Assembly: GCA_040754075.1 (NCBI GenBank)
Contig: JBFMDH010000009.1
Location: 171,703 to 235,702 of the forward strand
Reading direction: 5' to 3'
Source of the DNA: Acidobacteriota bacterium
GTDB lineage: Bacteria; Acidobacteriota; Blastocatellia; UBA7656
Length of the DNA stretch: 64,000 bases
Shown one piece after another: positions 61,389 to 64,000 of this stretch (within the stretch, counting starts at the first letter, position 1; every line of letters starts with the position of its first letter). A program made the translations under genes and the position numbers. The notes beneath the pieces are model-generated. The model did no database searches. It had not been told where the DNA came from and saw only the letters and a program-made list of their open reading frames with translations.

Positions 61389-62387
61389 ATGACGCGAAAA
61401 ATTACTTTGATACCCGGCGACGGCATCGGACCCGAAGTCACTTCGGCAGCCGTGTCGGTGGTTCGTGCAACCGGCGTTGATGTGAAATGGGAATCCTATG
61501 CGGCAGGCGCAGAAGCCCTGGCGCGGTTTGGCGACACCTTGCCGCCAAGCGTGATGGATTCGATTAAAGAGAATAAAATCGCTTTCAAAGGACCGCTCAC
61601 CACGCCCATCGGCGAAGGCTTTGCGAGCACCAATGTGCGGCTCAGAAAAGAACTCGATTTATATGCCAACCTGCGCCCCGTCCGGTCGCTGCCGAACGTC
61701 AAAACCCGTTATGAAAATGTCGATTTGATTGTCGTGCGCGAAAATACCGAAGACCTCTATTCCGGGCTTGAACACGAAGTCGTGCCCGGCGTGGTCGAGA
61801 GTTTGAAAATCATCACCGAAAAGGCTTCAACCCGGATTGCCCGATTTGCTTTTGAATATGCGCGGCGCGAAGGTCGCAAAATGGTGACGGCAATTCACAA
61901 AGCCAACATCATGAAAATGTCCGACGGATTATTCCTGCGCTGCTTTCGCAAAGTTGCCGAAGATTATCCCGAAATTATCGCCAGGGATTTAATCGTCGAT
62001 AATGCCTGTATGCAACTGGTCATCAATCCCAATCAATTCGATGTCTTGCTTCTGGAAAATCTTTACGGCGATATTATTTCGGATTTGGGCGCGGGACTCG
62101 TCGGCGGCTTAGGGGTTGCGCCTGGCGCGAATATCGGTGAAGAGATTGCCGTGTTTGAAGCGGTGCATGGCGCGGCTCCCGACATTGCCGGTCGCGGCAT
62201 TGCCAATCCCACCGCGATGATTCGCACAGCGGTGATGATGTTGCAACATCTTGAGGAACGCGAAGCCGCCACGCGCATACAAAACGCCATTGAAGCGGTG
62301 CTTGCCGAGGGCAAGGCGCTGACGCGCGACCTCGGCGGCAACGCCACTACACACGATTTTACCCAGGCAGTCATTAATGCACTTTAA
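61389..62387 (+). CDS. Isocitrate/isopropylmalate dehydrogenase family enzyme (NAD-dependent isocitrate dehydrogenase-like)
   Basis: A 332-residue beta-decarboxylating dehydrogenase. TLIPGDGIGPEVT opens the fold. RENTEDLYSGLEHEV (about 115-129) is the phosphorylation-loop/substrate segment typical of the NAD-isocitrate dehydrogenase branch, LYANLRPVRSLP binds substrate, and NLYGDIISDLGAGLVGGLG (about 224-242) carries the metal-binding Asp. FEAVHGAAPDIAGRGIANPTA is also family-typical. It likely converts isocitrate to 2-oxoglutarate, though homoisocitrate or tartrate-type dehydrogenases are close relatives. AGAGGATTAA precedes the ATG. PepA begins 17 bases later, so co-transcription is likely. 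Confidence 0.92.
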   Translation: MTRKITLIPGDGIGPEVTSAAVSVVRATGVDVKWESYAAGAEALARFGDTLPPSVMDSIKENKIAFKGPLTTPIGEGFASTNVRLRKELDLYANLRPVRSLPNVKTRYENVDLIVVRENTEDLYSGLEHEVVPGVVESLKIITEKASTRIARFAFEYARREGRKMVTAIHKANIMKMSDGLFLRCFRKVAEDYPEIIARDLIVDNACMQLVINPNQFDVLLLENLYGDIISDLGAGLVGGLGVAPGANIGEEIAVFEAVHGAAPDIAGRGIANPTAMIRTAVMMLQHLEEREAATRIQNAIEAVLAEGKALTRDLGGNATTHDFTQAVINAL

Positions 62388-62404
62388 GAGAAAGAGAAAC
62401 CCCT

Positions 62405-63895
62405 ATGGACATCACCATCAGCGGAAAACCGCTCAGCGAAATTTCCAGCGATGTTTTAATCATTCCCGTATTTGAAAGCGATACCCCGACGGGCGGCGCG
62501 CTTACGGTTTTAGATGAACTCACCAACGGTCTGGTCACCTCGGTGTTTGCGAGCGGCGAAGTCAAAGGCAAACGCGATTACGCGATTCTGCTGCACACCA
62601 ACTCTGCAAACCACTTAAAACGGTTGCTATTTTACGGAGCCGGTAAAGCCGAAAGTTTTACGCCGCTTTCCCTGCAACGACTGGCTGCGGCAGCAGTGAG
62701 AAAATTGTCAGGGAATAATTTTGCTTCGCTGGCGTTTTTACTTACTGCCCATCTGGAAAATGAAACCAGGGTGCAGGCTTTAGCAGAGGGGGTCATGCTC
62801 GGCGCAATCAAAGGCAATCTCTATCATACGGATAATGACGATTCGCAACGCCTGTCGCATCTGGAATTCATTTGCGAATCGGCAGATGCCGGTCAGTTCA
62901 TCCAGGCTATCGAAACCGCAAAGGTGATGGCTGAGGCGGTGAATTTCGCAAGACACCTCACCTATGAACCCGGCAATGTGATTACCCCTACACGTCTTGC
63001 CGAGCACGCCGCAGAAATGGCTGCGCGTGAAGGCTTAGCCTGCACCCTCATTGATGAAAGCGAAATGAAAGAGCTAGGGATGGGCGCATTGCTTGGCGTC
63101 TCGCGAGGCAGCGAAGAGCCTGCAAAACTTATCGTATTGCGTCACGAACCCGCGGGCGCAGACCCGTCGCAACTCATCGCGCTGGTCGGCAAAGGCATTA
63201 CCTTCGATTCGGGCGGCATCTCGATTAAACCTGCAAGCGGCATGGAAGAGATGAAAAACGATATGGGCGGCGGCGCAGCGGTCATCGGCGCGATGCAAAT
63301 CATCGCTCGTTTGAAACCCAATGTCCGCGTCATCGGGTTGATTGCCGCTTCGGAAAATATGCCTTCGGGACGGGCTTATAAACCCGGCGATGTGCTGAGA
63401 AGCTTGAGCGGCAAAACCATCGAAGTTGTCAACACCGATGCCGAAGGACGGCTCGTTTTGGCTGACGCGCTCACCTATGCGGTCAATCAAGGGGCGACGC
63501 AAATCATCGACGCCGCGACGCTCACCGGCGCATGTGTGGTGGCGCTTGGCGATGTGCGCGCGGCGGTGATGGGAACCGATCAACAATTGATTGACGGTTT
63601 GCTCAGCGCCGGTGAAACGTGCGGCGAACCCCTGTGGCAATTGCCGGCGAATAAAGAGTACGGCGATTTGATTCGCAGCGATATTGCCGACGTGAAAAAT
63701 TCCGGCGGGCGGTTGGCGGGCGCGATTACCGCAGGAATGTTTTTGAAGATGTTTGCCGGCAATGTTGCCTGGGCGCATCTGGATATTGCAGGTCCCGTCT
63801 GGTACGAAGACGAAAAGCCGTTTATGGCAAAAGGCGCGACCGGATTTGGCACAAGGCTGATGGCAAGTTATGTTTTAAGTAAACCTGAGTATTGA
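62405..63895 (+). CDS. pepA: Leucyl aminopeptidase (M17, PepA)
   Basis: A 496-residue cytosolic aminopeptidase. The N-terminal macro-like domain (about 1-170) is followed by the M17 catalytic domain. VGKGITFDSGGISIKP (about 259-274) gives Lys and Asp ligands, KNDMGGGAAVIGAM (about 280-293) follows, and NTDAEGRLVLADALTYA (about 346-362) is the M17 signature with metal-binding Asp and Glu. The hexameric family removes N-terminal residues, preferring Leu, with two metal ions. The gene lies 17 bases after the dehydrogenase gene. The length fits the family. The window ends 105 bases later with no further complete gene. Confidence 0.95.
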   Translation: MDITISGKPLSEISSDVLIIPVFESDTPTGGALTVLDELTNGLVTSVFASGEVKGKRDYAILLHTNSANHLKRLLFYGAGKAESFTPLSLQRLAAAAVRKLSGNNFASLAFLLTAHLENETRVQALAEGVMLGAIKGNLYHTDNDDSQRLSHLEFICESADAGQFIQAIETAKVMAEAVNFARHLTYEPGNVITPTRLAEHAAEMAAREGLACTLIDESEMKELGMGALLGVSRGSEEPAKLIVLRHEPAGADPSQLIALVGKGITFDSGGISIKPASGMEEMKNDMGGGAAVIGAMQIIARLKPNVRVIGLIAASENMPSGRAYKPGDVLRSLSGKTIEVVNTDAEGRLVLADALTYAVNQGATQIIDAATLTGACVVALGDVRAAVMGTDQQLIDGLLSAGETCGEPLWQLPANKEYGDLIRSDIADVKNSGGRLAGAITAGMFLKMFAGNVAWAHLDIAGPVWYEDEKPFMAKGATGFGTRLMASYVLSKPEY

Positions 63896-64000
63896 GTTGA
63901 ATCAGGCAGCAAGGATGCCGCTGTGACGCAACTGATAGCTGATGAGCTTGAGTTGGATGGTATTCCACAACCCAAGCCAACTTCGTGAATAGACGCGATC

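Noticed and set aside
63896..63991. Open frame continuing after the pepA stop in the same frame
   Set aside because: Protein-like for about 28 codons, but no start signal or match is evident; pepA has a normal length, so readthrough is not needed.

Overview
The window looks like a chromosomal segment from an Acidobacterium, probably of the Blastocatellia type. This is inferred from gene content, not from a marker gene. The indicators are an Oar-like TonB-dependent receptor with an N-terminal carboxypeptidase-regulatory domain, a winged-helix/AAA/TPR regulator, a DUF1800-DUF1501 pair, many secreted S9 and M14 peptidases, a GH127 enzyme, and moderate GC with purine-rich Shine-Dalgarno sites. 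No rRNA, tRNA, CRISPR array or prophage was seen.

Layout. 1-7.5 kb: secreted proteins and the TonB receptor, with a JAMM-like exported protein just upstream of it. 7.9-13 kb: a small conserved protein divergent from a large winged-helix STAND-type regulator, then a saccharopine-dehydrogenase-like enzyme and a SnoaL-like protein. 13-26.6 kb, all on the plus strand: an S9 peptidase, an M14 peptidase, a GH127 glycosidase, a YkgJ protein, gluconokinase, a sugar isomerase-like protein, an ankyrin protein and the DUF1800/DUF1501 pair. 26.7-33.4 kb, all on the minus strand: a HipA-like kinase/DUF3037/secreted-protein operon, a hydroxyacid dehydrogenase, a GH5 enzyme, two membrane proteins and a frameshifted NYN gene. 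33.9-37.9 kb: the DNA polymerase III alpha subunit. 38.2-42.6 kb: a KAP NTPase plus NACHT NTPase pair. 43-50 kb: two tandem paralogous secreted proteins, a GNAT, a DUF1778-GNAT toxin-antitoxin pair and an S9 peptidase. 50-55 kb: an M23 endopeptidase, an L,D-transpeptidase lipoprotein and an M14 peptidase. 55-60 kb: a four-gene envelope operon of unknown function. 60-64 kb: QueD, an isocitrate-dehydrogenase-like enzyme and PepA, with two MITE-like elements between genes.

Most notable points. (1) dnaE is divided inside an intein. The upstream gene ends with the N-intein and the downstream gene begins with the C-intein. The two lie next to each other in the same frame, separated by one TGA and a 21-base spacer carrying a ribosome-binding site. 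(2) The KAP and NACHT genes form a compact two-gene cassette resembling a STAND-NTPase defence island, and the NACHT protein carries about 110 residues of Arg/Ala/Leu/Ser-rich repeats. (3) The toxin-antitoxin pair lies between two 89-base direct copies of the 3' end of the neighbouring S9 peptidase gene, as if inserted there. (4) A short element at about 60.3 kb has 18-base terminal inverted repeats and a perfect 11-base flanking duplication.

How the genes work together: much of the window serves uptake and breakdown of external polymers (TonB receptor, exported peptidases, GH127, GH5, gluconokinase) and envelope maintenance (M23, L,D-transpeptidase, the 55-60 kb operon). Genome-defence or stress modules (KAP-NACHT, DUF1778-GNAT, HipA-like kinase) are interspersed. 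These roles are inferred from family membership.
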